A DNA stretch of 64,000 nucleotides from Myxococcales bacterium (GCA_016794465.1 JAEUKA010000036.1:372001-436000), one strand, 5' to 3'. Positions 53,996 to 63,612 are shown, counted from the first letter of the stretch. The notes: a model not told the origin generated them from the letters alone. Made by a program: numbers and translations.

Positions 53996-56005
53996 CTATC
54001 TTACAGGGGACACGCAGCGGAATCCAACGTTCTGTACCGCCTCGTTGGACCACCATCGGCTACGTGATGCACTTCGCGATGACCAAATGGCCCACAGCCA
54101 GCTTCCGCCACGCAGTACGCGCTGACGCCTCTCCCCAGCGGTGACGGCGGTTTCCTCGATTGGGTCCTTGCAGGGGGGCGGACACTCGCGATAGGTGTCG
54201 TGGAAAGCATCCAGCACCCACTCGGCAACGTTTCCGGCCAAATCGTAGATGCCATCTGGCGTGACATCTTGCGCCGCACTGCCAACCGCAATCGTGCTTC
54301 CTTTCATGACCGCACAGGGCTGGCCGCTGGCTCGAGCGACATTGACCCGATCGCACAGAGGCGATTCGAAGCCCCACGGAAATGGGCGACCCTCAACGCC
54401 GCGTGCCGCATATTCCCACTCGGCCTCCGTCGGAAGTCTCATTCCTTTCGATTGACAATAGCGGCGTGCCGCTTCCCACGTCACCTGGGTCACGGGATGC
54501 CGTTCGTTGCCCTTGGGCACTTCGTAGCGACCGAGTCTGCGATTCCAAACAAAGCCGTTGGCGGGTTCATATCGAGGATATAGATCTGCAAGCAGAACGG
54601 TGCCTTGATACAGGTATCGATTTTCCGTCAGAGAGAGATCTTTCTGCTGATTCAGCCATTCAACGAATGCGGAGTTTGTGACCTCCGTCCGATCCATCCG
54701 AAAGGCAGAAACGGTCACCTTGTGCTGCGGTCGCTCGCGCGAAAGCTGTAACCGCTCCTCCTCGCCGCACTCGCTGCCAGTCACTTGCTTGCACCAGTTA
54801 AGTGCTGACTCTTGTTCATCGGAAGTGCTGCCCAGAGTGAATGTGCCGCCAGCAATCAGCGCAGTTCCTGACGGCCACATGGGCTCCCGCGATATCACAT
54901 ACAGATAGGAGATCGCTGACACCGAAAGGAGGCTGAGCAGACCGACTGTCCGGTAAATCAATCGACGACGCCGCCGATCTGGCGCGGACTGGGGTTGGCT
55001 TCCTATCAACGCTTCAAGTGCGGCCAGGACCTCGGATGCACTCGCAAATCGATCGCGTGGCGACTGTCTCACGCAGCGGTCTACGATCGCTGCCAGTTCT
55101 GGGTTCAGCTCTTCGACCCGACTTGCGATCGGCGCAGCCGGAGATGTCAGTGCCAGTTCACGAATCAGGGAGCAAGTCGGGGCATGATGAGGCGGCACGC
55201 CACAGAGCAGCTCGTACAAGACAACCCCCAGCGAGTACACATCACTTCGTGCGGTAGCAGGCTCTCCCTCCCATGCCTCCGGAGACATGTAAAGCGGGGT
55301 CCCTAGCATGATACCTGCCTCGGTGAGGAGGATTCTTCCCGGTGTTCCATCGTCTGAGATCACGGGTCGACGGCCACTCGAGGTTAGCTGGATTGGATCG
55401 CCTGTGGGCGGAGGCAGGGTAGCGCCCGGCCCCTGTTCCGGCTCTGCACCGAGTGCTGGTCTTGGGAGTCCTGAATCAATGAGTGCGGGGTTCGCAACTC
55501 CTGACATTCCCGCTTGAGCCAAGTTGTCCACAACCTTCGCAAGTCCAAAGTCAAGCAGCTTCACCTCACCACGCGAAGTGAGCATGATGTTGGCTGGCTT
55601 GATATCGCGATGGAGCACTCCGGATCGATGTGCAGCGTCGAGACCTTTCGCAATTCCTACTGCGATAGGGAGGACCTTGTCCCACGGCAAAGGACGCGGC
55701 AGTCGATCGAGACTTTGCCCTTCAATGAACTCTGAGACGAGGTAGGGAGTCCCCTGATACTGCCCCACGCGATAGATGGTAACGATGTTGGGATGAGAGA
55801 GTCGTGCGATGGCTCGTGCTTCTATCCAGAATCGTTCCTTTTGGGATGGATCAAGTTCAACCCCTTTGAGGAACTTGACCGCAACGCGACGATACAGCGC
55901 CGTATCCATGCAGAGCACGACTTGTCCCATCGTGCCCTCGCCGAGCGGTCGGAGCAGCCGATACTCATCAAAACGCTTCGGCGCTAAAAACGTGGACTCG
56001 CTCAT
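53996..56005 (-). CDS. Ser/Thr protein kinase fused to FGE-sulfatase domain (copy 2)
   Basis: A 669-residue paralogue of the kinase at 45079. Kinase motifs are GEGTMGQVV, VAVKFL, VLHRDIKPANIM, LLDFGLAK and GTPLYMSPE. The same Pro/Ser insert precedes the activation segment. A membrane helix (VGLLSLLSVSAISYLYVI) leads to the FGE domain: IAGGTFTLGS, MDRTEVTNSAF, LPTEAEWEYAARG, DLAGNVAEWVL, RGGSW, GFRCVS. It starts 9 bp after the FHA/sigma-54 activator stop and precedes the lipoprotein gene by 45 bp, so it probably phosphorylates the activator encoded in the same operon. Confidence 0.92.
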   Translation of the reverse strand: MSESTFLAPKRFDEYRLLRPLGEGTMGQVVLCMDTALYRRVAVKFLKGVELDPSQKERFWIEARAIARLSHPNIVTIYRVGQYQGTPYLVSEFIEGQSLDRLPRPLPWDKVLPIAVGIAKGLDAAHRSGVLHRDIKPANIMLTSRGEVKLLDFGLAKVVDNLAQAGMSGVANPALIDSGLPRPALGAEPEQGPGATLPPPTGDPIQLTSSGRRPVISDDGTPGRILLTEAGIMLGTPLYMSPEAWEGEPATARSDVYSLGVVLYELLCGVPPHHAPTCSLIRELALTSPAAPIASRVEELNPELAAIVDRCVRQSPRDRFASASEVLAALEALIGSQPQSAPDRRRRRLIYRTVGLLSLLSVSAISYLYVISREPMWPSGTALIAGGTFTLGSTSDEQESALNWCKQVTGSECGEEERLQLSRERPQHKVTVSAFRMDRTEVTNSAFVEWLNQQKDLSLTENRYLYQGTVLLADLYPRYEPANGFVWNRRLGRYEVPKGNERHPVTQVTWEAARRYCQSKGMRLPTEAEWEYAARGVEGRPFPWGFESPLCDRVNVARASGQPCAVMKGSTIAVGSAAQDVTPDGIYDLAGNVAEWVLDAFHDTYRECPPPCKDPIEETAVTAGERRQRVLRGGSWLWAIWSSRSASRSRWWSNEAVQNVGFRCVSPVR

Positions 56006-56014
56006 CGAACCAGA

Positions 56015-57859
56015 CTATGGAGAGTCCTTTGCGGACAGTTTGTACTGCTTCATCTTGGTTGTGAACGTCCGCGCAGGCATCGAGATCAGCGCTGCCGCAC
56101 GAATCTGTACGCCTCCGCAGGCCGCCAGTGCCTCCATCATTCGGCGCCGCTCCAGCTCACGGATTTCGTCATCAATCGGTCGGAAGTGAACGGGGGGCAC
56201 AGACTCCGTTTGGGGAAGTGAAGTGACCTTAACCGTACGCGGCTGCTCCGGCATCTCCGAAGGAACGGTACTCTGTAGCTGTTCCTCGATCTGCCATGGC
56301 AGCAAGGTGTCGCCATCTACTGTCGCGGCCACAAAGTCCATCAAGTTGCGCAGTTCTCGAACGTTGCCCGGCCAGCGGTGTCCGAGCAGAAGATGCATCG
56401 CGGCATCAGAGATTGCGATGGAATCCCGAGAGAGCTTGCGACAAGCACCCGCGAGAAGGACTCTGGCAAGCACGGGCAGCTCACGTGGACGATTCCGAAG
56501 CGGCGGCAGAGAGAGCCGTGCGGAGCTTAGACGGAAGTACAAGTCCCGACGGAATCTTCCTGCTGCGATCTCTGCTTGAAGATCCCGATTGGTGGCCGCG
56601 ACGATCCGAACATCGACTTGGCGCTCACGTACATCGCCAACCCGCATGACCTTCTGCGTTTCCAGAACCCGCAGCAGCTTGGCTTGAACAGAAAGAGGCA
56701 TCTCTCCGATCTCGTCGAGAAATAGCGTTCCAGTGTGGGCCGCCTCGATCAGTCCCTGCTTGGTGGTGACTGCGCCAGAAAACGCCCCTCGCTCATGTCC
56801 AAACAGCTCACTCTCAACCAGATTTTCCGTAAAGGCAGAGCAGTTGAGCGAGACGAGCGGCTTCCCCCTTCGCGCAGAGTGGTGGTGTAACGCCTTGGCT
56901 GCAAGTTCCTTGCCGACGCCGGTTTCTCCCTCGATAAGCACCGGCAACTCTGCTTTAGCCAGGCGTTCGATCAGCGCATACAGCTTCTTCATTGCGGGCT
57001 CGACGAGCAGGATCTTGGTGTCGCTGAGATCGACAGTGACCGCAGTATCCTCCACCGCGACTTGGGTTCCTGGTTGAGAGGAGGACTGAGCCGCAGACTG
57101 ACTGGCCAATAGCAGTGCATCTGGATCACTGCCATCACGTGGGCAAGACACGACACCAACTCGGACCTCCTGCGTGACGGAAGCCAAAGCAGCAAGCAGT
57201 CGTTCTGCCTCCTTCGAGGCGCCGGTTGCGTCTCGCTCAGGCAAAAGAATCAGCAGACTCCCATTCCCAGCCCAGGCTACCGAGTCACTGATGCGCAGCA
57301 CCGAACCCAAGGAATCCAGGACCGCGGGACGACTTGGCAGGGGTCCAGAAAACTGCAAACAGAGTAGCGAAACGGGACGATGAAACGCAAGCGAGCGGTC
57401 GGTCTCTTCGAGGAGTCGCTGTCGTAGTTGCGTGGTGCTGAGCGCACTTCGTCCCGTCGAGGCTCCGATTTCACGATGGAAGATTAGGGTCGCGCTGCAT
57501 AGGGTAACCACGTCGCCAGACAAAAGCGCTCGCGGCTCGGCAACCGACTCACCGTTGACCCGTGTTCCATTTCGGCTTCCAAGATCTACAATCCAGGCTT
57601 CACCGTCAGCCAGGTCCACACGGGCGTGGTGACGAGAGGCCGATGTGTCGTCAAGCCGAATCGCAGCATCCGAGGCCCGTCCAATCACCACTTCTCCGTG
57701 TGTCGGCAGCTCGAACGGATATGAAACCTGTCCGTCGATAACCAGGAAGTAGGTCCGCTCGGATCGCACCGCTGAAGTACGCGTCGATGGCGACTGCATC
57801 GTCGCCATTTGCGATTGATCGGCGGGGATACGGCCTTCGCTGTCTGCGCGCTTCACCAT
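56015..57859 (-). CDS. FHA-domain sigma-54-dependent transcription activator
   Basis: A 614-residue activator. An FHA domain (about 57-110; [22 protein letters not shown]) is followed by a GGDEF-shaped region (about 160-255) whose GGDEF signature is replaced by AWAGNGS. The AAA+ domain has Walker A GETGVGKE (311-318), the sigma-54 contact loop GAFSGA (358-363), Walker [11 protein letters not shown] and the WPGNVREL sensor region. A Fis-type HTH is at the C-terminus. It should activate sigma-54 promoters after phosphothreonine binding, with the kinase of the next gene as candidate partner. Start ATG at 57859; a later Met (residue 18) is possible. Confidence 0.92.
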   Translation of the reverse strand: MVKRADSEGRIPADQSQMATMQSPSTRTSAVRSERTYFLVIDGQVSYPFELPTHGEVVIGRASDAAIRLDDTSASRHHARVDLADGEAWIVDLGSRNGTRVNGESVAEPRALLSGDVVTLCSATLIFHREIGASTGRSALSTTQLRQRLLEETDRSLAFHRPVSLLCLQFSGPLPSRPAVLDSLGSVLRISDSVAWAGNGSLLILLPERDATGASKEAERLLAALASVTQEVRVGVVSCPRDGSDPDALLLASQSAAQSSSQPGTQVAVEDTAVTVDLSDTKILLVEPAMKKLYALIERLAKAELPVLIEGETGVGKELAAKALHHHSARRGKPLVSLNCSAFTENLVESELFGHERGAFSGAVTTKQGLIEAAHTGTLFLDEIGEMPLSVQAKLLRVLETQKVMRVGDVRERQVDVRIVAATNRDLQAEIAAGRFRRDLYFRLSSARLSLPPLRNRPRELPVLARVLLAGACRKLSRDSIAISDAAMHLLLGHRWPGNVRELRNLMDFVAATVDGDTLLPWQIEEQLQSTVPSEMPEQPRTVKVTSLPQTESVPPVHFRPIDDEIRELERRRMMEALAACGGVQIRAAALISMPARTFTTKMKQYKLSAKDSP

Positions 57860-58032
57860 GTCTGCGCCGCATCATACGCAGCCTCGTCACACCTGAAAAG
57901 CCCCGTCTTCTTGGCCTCGAGAACCTCTGCGGTGATGGGGCACTTGATGCGTGTGCCCAGCTCCCCTGTCGAGTTACAATGTTCCTGGAAACAGCAAGAC
58001 GCCGGTCTCGCGTTGGACTGCCGGTGGGGGAA

Positions 58033-59973
58033 ATGATGCAAATTGGATGCCTCATAACTGCACGGAAGCGCTTCGTTTGGATCGTCGTGTTCTACGCAGT
58101 GCTGCTAGCGCGCTCTCTTGGCAACTCGCCAGCATTCGCAAAACCACCTGATTCAGTAAATATGGCCCAGCGGTGCCCAGGTGACAAGACAGAGGCAGCC
58201 TGCCAGGAATCGTTGCCAGCCTGCCAGCGCGATGAAGACATGCTCGGCAAACAGACGCCCAGTGCTGCCCGCGAGCGCCAGCTGCATGAGGTGTGGAACC
58301 GGATCGGATTTTGCTCGAATACGCTTGGGCAGCATCAGGAAGCAGAGCGCGCCTTCGCGCTGGCACTATTGTCGCAGGAAAAGCAGCATCCTGGCGCTTC
58401 GATCGAAATTGCGAGCGGACTGACCAAGCTTGGTTGGACACTGTCCTTCCAGAAGAAGTACATCGAGGCAGAGTCAGTGTTTCGACGTGAGTTGTCCATG
58501 CGCAAGAGTCTGCAAGGAGAAAAGCACCCGGACACTGTGGATGCCATGCGTGCCTTGAGTCGTCAGCTCTATCTGCAAGAGAAGTACGCCGAAGCCGTGC
58601 CACTGTTCAGAGAGCTGGTTGCAGAAGCAGAGAAGCGGCTCGGTCCAGAGCACCCAGAGGTCGCGATCGAGATTAGGAATCTTGCACTTGCGCTGAGCAG
58701 CGGAGGTCAGACCGGAGCGGGATCAGAAGCAGAGCGGCTGCTCCGCCGTGCCATGATGATTCAGCGCGTCAAGCTCGGACCCGAGGCTGCCGAGATTGCA
58801 GAAACCATGCAGGCACTCGGCACCATGCTGTCAGCGGACAAGCCCAGCGAGGAAGCCGAGCAGCTACTTCGCAAAGTTCTCGCAATACGCGAACGCATCC
58901 TTGGTGCGGATAACTACCTCTTGGGTCAAAGCATCTATCCGCTTGCTAAGCTTCTTGAGAAGCGAGCCCAGTTCATCGAGACGGAGCAGCTCCTCCGTCG
59001 AAGGCTAGGACTCCTTCAAAAACACTATGGCTGGCAACACATTGATGTCGCCATGGCACTTCGGTCAGTTGCACATGTCCTCGGGAAGCAAAACAAATAT
59101 GGTGAGGCCGAAGCTCTTCATCGCCAAGATCTAGGCATTCGGGAGCAGCTCTTTGGGCCAGAGAGCGAGAAACTTGTTCCTGGCCTTCGCAACTTGGCAC
59201 ACGTTCTCGATGTACAACGAAAGTTCGCGGAGGCAGAGCAGCTGTACAGTCGAGCGCTGGCCATTCATCGAAGTCAAGTTGGCATCGATCGGGAGACACT
59301 GAGTCTTCTCGAGCGATTGGAGTCAGTACTCGAGAAACAGGGGAAGAAACGCGATGCGGAGTTGGTGGGAAGTGAAGCGCAGGAGATCGACGAGCGTCTG
59401 GAATGTCGCAGACGTAGATCGTGGTTAAAGGAACAGCCGACGTCCGCAGAGGACCCCTCATCCTGTTTGGAGTCCAGATATCACTTGGCCAAGTGTGACT
59501 CTGGTGATGGGGACTATCGTGAGGCAGAGCGGAACTTGCGCGTGGCGCTTGCGTCTTGTTCGGAGGTTCCCGAGTTCTTGGTCAGCAAAATCATGGTCGC
59601 TGCGGAGCTCGCGTGGGTTGTTGACCAGCAGGGTCGGTTCGCTGAGGCCGAAGGTTTGTACCGCGCTGCCATCGAACGGGCGCGGAGCCGCCATAACGTG
59701 GCTGCCTTGCTGAACGATCTGGCCGGAGTGATCTACGCCCAAGGGCGGCTCGCAGAGTCGGAAAAGGTGCATCGCGAAGCCCTGGCGACTCGGCAGCAGC
59801 TGTACGGTCCCGAGCATGAGCAGGTAGCCCAGAGCCTCTTCAATCTTGCGAACACTGTTCGTGCACTAGGGCGCATGAAGGAAGCGGACGAATTGAAACT
59901 GCGAGCTCTTTCGATGGCCCAAAAGACGCTGGGGCCAGAACGTCATGGAAACATGATTATGGATTCGATCTGA
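58033..59973 (+). CDS. Exported TPR (kinesin-light-chain-type) protein
   Basis: About 646 residues. I chose the tandem ATGs at 58033/58036 (GGGGGA upstream), because they open a signal peptide (RKRFVWIVVFYAVLLARSLG, cleavage near AFA-K). A longer frame from 57787 would overlap the divergent activator gene. After a short Cys-containing segment come many 42-residue TPRs of the kinesin-light-chain kind (EAESVFRRELSMRKSLQGEK, EAEQLYSRALAIHRSQVG). A break around 530-560 has ERRRRRSWLK-like charged sequence. It probably is a periplasmic binding scaffold. Its 3' end overlaps the convergent caspase-FGE gene by 17 bp. Confidence 0.82.
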   Translation: MMQIGCLITARKRFVWIVVFYAVLLARSLGNSPAFAKPPDSVNMAQRCPGDKTEAACQESLPACQRDEDMLGKQTPSAARERQLHEVWNRIGFCSNTLGQHQEAERAFALALLSQEKQHPGASIEIASGLTKLGWTLSFQKKYIEAESVFRRELSMRKSLQGEKHPDTVDAMRALSRQLYLQEKYAEAVPLFRELVAEAEKRLGPEHPEVAIEIRNLALALSSGGQTGAGSEAERLLRRAMMIQRVKLGPEAAEIAETMQALGTMLSADKPSEEAEQLLRKVLAIRERILGADNYLLGQSIYPLAKLLEKRAQFIETEQLLRRRLGLLQKHYGWQHIDVAMALRSVAHVLGKQNKYGEAEALHRQDLGIREQLFGPESEKLVPGLRNLAHVLDVQRKFAEAEQLYSRALAIHRSQVGIDRETLSLLERLESVLEKQGKKRDAELVGSEAQEIDERLECRRRRSWLKEQPTSAEDPSSCLESRYHLAKCDSGDGDYREAERNLRVALASCSEVPEFLVSKIMVAAELAWVVDQQGRFAEAEGLYRAAIERARSRHNVAALLNDLAGVIYAQGRLAESEKVHREALATRQQLYGPEHEQVAQSLFNLANTVRALGRMKEADELKLRALSMAQKTLGPERHGNMIMDSI

Positions 59974-62164
59974 CAATTCTGAACCCTACTCCGGTGGAAA
60001 TCTCAAGAATCGGATGATCTGCGCGTGCACTGAGTCGTTGCGCTGTCTCCCCCGTAAAGAATGAGCCACCGCGAACGATACGACTGCCGGGGGTGAGTCC
60101 CGAACGTGGATTCCCATCCGCCGGATCCACTGTCCATTCGTAAACATTTCCAGTCATGTCGTACAGACCAACGGCGTTCGGTTTTTTCGTGCCAACAGGG
60201 TGTACTTTCCCATGTGCATTGCCCTTCCACCATGCTACCTCATTGAGCGAATCTGATCCCGCATACTTCACCGTATGCCCTGCTGTGGCTGCACTCGCCC
60301 ACTCGATTTCGCTTGGAATTCGATAGCCGGAACAGTTCGCGATGGTGCCCCACATTCCAGATGACTGTTCATCGTAGCATGGGCTGAATCCTTCCATCCG
60401 TGACAATGCGTTCGCATATCGCAGGGCATCGATGAATCCCACACAGAAGACAGGCAGATCGTCACCAACGCCGCGAGTCCGGCAAGGTCTGCTACTGCCC
60501 TCCGCGTCAACGAACTGCTCAGAAGGATTGAAATTCATCAGCCGCTTGTACTGCCCCTGTGTAACTTCCGTCGCGCCAACGAGCAGGACCCCAGATGAAG
60601 GAACCCCATTCTTGTTATGTACAGCAGGAATCCGTACCAAACTGGGTCGGAAAGGCGTTGCTGACAGACTCGTCCTCTCACTCGCCTCCCTTGTTTCCGG
60701 TGAGAGTTCCGCATCGCGAGCGCATCGAAAACCGACAGATCCCCATCGTGTCTGCCCCCCAAGAGTCGCTTCCCGGGCCGCAATGCCAACTCCTCCGACC
60801 TTTTGATCCACAAATGCGCCTCCCCGTGCAATCGGAAACTCCGTTGAGCCAGAACATCCAGATGGTCCGGGAACCCTACCTTCGTCGCAAGTGTTCAGAA
60901 CCCATTCCCAAACGTTTCCGGCGAGGTCACGAACCCCGTCCGGTGAGTTGCCAGCAATGAAACTCCCAACGGGGCAAGTCCCCTGCTGGTCCGTTCTATT
61001 CCAGCAAAGCTGATTTCCTGGCGGTTCGGTGCCCCACGGAAACGGCCTCTGTTCAGCACCGGCACCTGCCAGCATCCACTCTTGCTCTGTCGGCAATCGT
61101 TTCTTTTGATAGGTGCAGTAGGACTTCGCATCTTGGAATGAAACACAGTTGATCGGATGACTGTTACGACCTGCACGGTTGGAGTTGCAGTACGAGGCTG
61201 TTCCAGCCTGAGAGCATGCACCGCTAGCAACGCACTCCTGGTAAGCCGAAACGGAAACTTCCATTGTGTCCAACCAGAAGTCGAGAATATTCCTGTGCCC
61301 GCGGATCTTGACCATGCCGCTGGGAGCGGGGGGACTCATCGGTGCTGCAATCGATGGGATGGCGTCAGGCTTTGCAGTAAAGAAGAAGTCGCCCTGTAGC
61401 GATGTGGCTTCCCAGGGAACTTGCTTACCAGCTGTTTCTGCAACGACCCCCTGCCGCACTTTCTTGAAAACCAGCTCAATTGGCGTTCCGGGTACTCTCA
61501 TTTCTCTGAGAAGATGGGAAGTGAATACGCCATGGTCTCCAGAGCCATCCCCTGCAACTTTGCCGGGTGCCGTCGCGTAGGAAATGAGTGTTCCGACTGG
61601 CGCGGTCATCGTTGCCAATCCTTCCTGCAGGGAACGCCAGTACGAACGAAACGGGTTGTTCCTACACGCATCCAAAATCACGATATTCGTTCCGCTTCGC
61701 GCACTCTCCATTTTGGCCAGCACGAGAGAGGCATTTACGGTGTGAAATTTCACCTCATCTTCCCTGGTCAGATCCTCACCAAGTGGGACGAGATAGTTTT
61801 CGCCATCAACCTGAAGCCCATGTCCCGCGTAGTAGAATAGTCCTACAGAGGCACCTGCTCGGAGCCGGTCGCCAAACTCTCTAATCGCGCCTTCCATCAG
61901 CGGGCGACTCAAATTCTCTCGACGGAGTACGACAAACCCCAACTCCTCCAGCAGCGCAGCCATGGCACGCGCATCAGTCACAGGGTTCTTCAGTGGTTGA
62001 GCATAGTTTGAGTTTCCGATAACGAGTGCCACACGCGGGGCGGCAAGCGACGCAGCCCCCGAGTTAGCGGGCGTCAGTCGCCGATCGTCTGCGGCGAGGG
62101 CCAGGCCGCTCAAACTACATCCAATAAGCACTGCCCACGCCTGCGGTATTTGCTTTCCTACCAT
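59957..62164 (-). CDS. Caspase-family protease fused to two FGE-sulfatase domains
   Basis: A 735-residue exported protein. The N-terminus is a signal peptide ending near LALA-A (an IGC lipobox inside it is an alternative). The caspase domain spans about 42-270, with His115 in FYYAGHGLQVD and Cys167 in VILDACRNNPF. Two FGE-like domains follow. The first (about 285-490) has LDTMEVSVSAY, LPTEQEWMLAG, DLAGNVWEWVL, ARGGAF and GFRCAR. The second (about 520-735) has GATEVTQGQYK, IPSEIEWASA, DMTGNVYEWTV, VRGGSF and GFRIVRS. It could couple ligand binding to proteolysis. The gene converges on the TPR gene. Confidence 0.9.
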   Translation of the reverse strand: MVGKQIPQAWAVLIGCSLSGLALAADDRRLTPANSGAASLAAPRVALVIGNSNYAQPLKNPVTDARAMAALLEELGFVVLRRENLSRPLMEGAIREFGDRLRAGASVGLFYYAGHGLQVDGENYLVPLGEDLTREDEVKFHTVNASLVLAKMESARSGTNIVILDACRNNPFRSYWRSLQEGLATMTAPVGTLISYATAPGKVAGDGSGDHGVFTSHLLREMRVPGTPIELVFKKVRQGVVAETAGKQVPWEATSLQGDFFFTAKPDAIPSIAAPMSPPAPSGMVKIRGHRNILDFWLDTMEVSVSAYQECVASGACSQAGTASYCNSNRAGRNSHPINCVSFQDAKSYCTYQKKRLPTEQEWMLAGAGAEQRPFPWGTEPPGNQLCWNRTDQQGTCPVGSFIAGNSPDGVRDLAGNVWEWVLNTCDEGRVPGPSGCSGSTEFPIARGGAFVDQKVGGVGIAAREATLGGQTRWGSVGFRCARDAELSPETREASERTSLSATPFRPSLVRIPAVHNKNGVPSSGVLLVGATEVTQGQYKRLMNFNPSEQFVDAEGSSRPCRTRGVGDDLPVFCVGFIDALRYANALSRMEGFSPCYDEQSSGMWGTIANCSGYRIPSEIEWASAATAGHTVKYAGSDSLNEVAWWKGNAHGKVHPVGTKKPNAVGLYDMTGNVYEWTVDPADGNPRSGLTPGSRIVRGGSFFTGETAQRLSARADHPILEISTGVGFRIVRSNP

Positions 62165-62202
62165 CGCTCTATTTTATCCAGCCGAGGTCTGGCAATCACT
62201 TT

Positions 62203-62634
62203 TCTTGAGTATCCGTCGATGGTTCCGTCGACGATCCATTACCAGGTGAGATGTGCGCCACCGGGTGACACGAGTGCAGAGAGCGGATGCTCGATCTTGA
62301 ATCCACGCAACTGGTCGTGCTGTCAGCATGCGAAACGGGCCACGGCGGGTTGTCAGCAGGCCAGGGGGTGTATGGTCTCCGTCGTGCATTCATCGTAGCC
62401 GGCGCCGAGACGGTGATCACCAGCCTATGGAAAGTTCACGATCAGGCCACGGGTGAACTGATGACGCTATTTTATCAGCGGCTGCTTGATCCAAAGAGCC
62501 CCCAAAGTCGTCGCGAAGCGATGCAGCAGGCGATGAGGACACTGCGCCTTCAGCGGGGCCGCGCGCATCCGTACTATTGGGCTCCGTTTCTGGTCATTGG
62601 CGCAGATGGGCCCGTACGACTCCCTTCCAGCTAA
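62203..62634 (+). pseudogene. C-terminal fragment of a CHAT-domain protease, frameshifted
   Basis: From the ATG at 62287 a 115-residue frame contains the end of a CHAT (caspase HetF-associated) domain: TQLVVLSACETGHGG, VYGLRRAF, AGAETVITSLWKV, HPYYWAPFLVIG. The catalytic Cys is in LSACETG. The catalytic His half and the usual TPRs are missing. Just upstream, another frame reads CAPPGDTSAES, which would join LDLESTQLVVL if about one base were shifted near 62284. This indicates a frameshifted remnant of a larger gene. No ribosome site supports the ATG. Confidence 0.65.
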
Positions 62635-63009
62635 ACCCCGTCCACTCCCAAACCCGCACGTTTCGCCTGGGGCCCCGCTTCCCTGCGAGACTTTTTCCGT
62701 CCCGCAAGCGGTCCCCAAAAAGCTCTACGGTCGCCCCCAGTCTCAGTACTCAATCTGTTGGTTTCGCAGTGGACTCGGGTTAGTATGAACCGTCCACGGT
62801 GGTGTCTGCTGTGCGTCTGTCTGCCCAGCCGATCCTGCTGGCAAAATCAGCCGCGTCTTGCGCCTGCCTGTGCCAACCTTGCGATAACACTGGGTAGTCC
62901 TTGTTGCTTTGGCTTGGTACGTCGATTGCTGGCTGATCACTGCAAGTGTCGGCGGGCGGTTGATAGGGACGGTCATTCGCAATGCTGCTCGATGTGAGGA
63001 GTCAGTACT
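62635..63009. other. 375-bp gap without a recognisable gene
   Basis: Short frames are present but look random. The stretch contains the third repeat core at 62840-62853 and, at its end, GAGGA before the RDD gene. Part may belong to the decayed CHAT locus. Confidence 0.45.
62840..62853 (+). repeat. Third occurrence of the GGCAAAATCAGCC core
   Basis: GGCAAAATCAGCCG is identical to 14 bp of the repeat at 34287-34302 (read on the minus strand) and has the orientation of the copy at 47754. Only one unit is present. Confidence 0.5.
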
Positions 63010-63525
63010 ATGTCAGATCGAATTGGTTTCGGAGTTCGTTGTGTGGCCTCGGTGGTCGACTTGTTCATGATGGTCCTGCTTAGTGTCGCAGGCGGTCTAT
63101 TTTTTGGCTCGCTGGCTGGTGGTTCGACGATGGTCGCACGAGCCACAGAGTCCCTGGAGGTTCCCATCGGAATTGCTCTTGTCATCGGCGCCATACTCGG
63201 CGGATTCATGGTCAGTGCGTTTCTGTACAGTCTTATCGAAGGAATGACAGGAAGCTCGGTTGGAAAGTGGCTCATGAACATCCAGGTCAGAGCCGAAGAT
63301 GGACGAACCGCATCCCTGGAGACCTTGATGACCCGCTGGGTCATCAAGACAGGCATATCCCCACTTGGATTTGTGGCGCTGGTGGTCGGCAGCGACTGGC
63401 TTTCCACTCTCAACTCATGGACCGGTTTCATTGCGTTCGTTGGCTGCTTCATGGCCCTTGGTGCGCGTCGCCAGGCCCTGCATGATCGCCTCGCCAAGAC
63501 CGCAGTGTTTCGAACGTCCGCATGA
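63010..63525 (+). CDS. RDD-family membrane protein
   Basis: A 171-residue protein with three hydrophobic segments (about 14-35, 52-75 and 128-148) and the RDD hallmarks: FGVRCVASVVDLFMMV near the N-terminus (Arg and Asp in helix 1), SSVGKWLMNIQVRAEDG and the C-terminal RQALHDRLAKTAVF. RDD proteins are membrane proteins of mostly unknown function, some linked to ion transport. The ATG has GAGGA about 9 nt upstream. It is convergent with the DUF4384-like gene at the window edge. Confidence 0.85.
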   Translation: MSDRIGFGVRCVASVVDLFMMVLLSVAGGLFFGSLAGGSTMVARATESLEVPIGIALVIGAILGGFMVSAFLYSLIEGMTGSSVGKWLMNIQVRAEDGRTASLETLMTRWVIKTGISPLGFVALVVGSDWLSTLNSWTGFIAFVGCFMALGARRQALHDRLAKTAVFRTSA

Positions 63526-63612
63526 CAGTCCGTAGGGGTCCGAATCATGCGTCAAGCGATCCGCATGGCCGATGAGCGCGCAACGTCCGATACGCGTGAG
63601 GATCCTAAATGG

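Noticed and set aside
57936..57950. Sigma-54 promoter before the TPR gene
   Set aside because: GG and GC are 10 bases apart, but the flanking bases do not follow TGGCAC and TTGC, so it is no better than chance.
45079..62164. Diversity-generating retroelement, suggested by several FGE domains
   Set aside because: No reverse transcriptase gene and no template/variable repeat pair near the FGE C-termini were found in the window.
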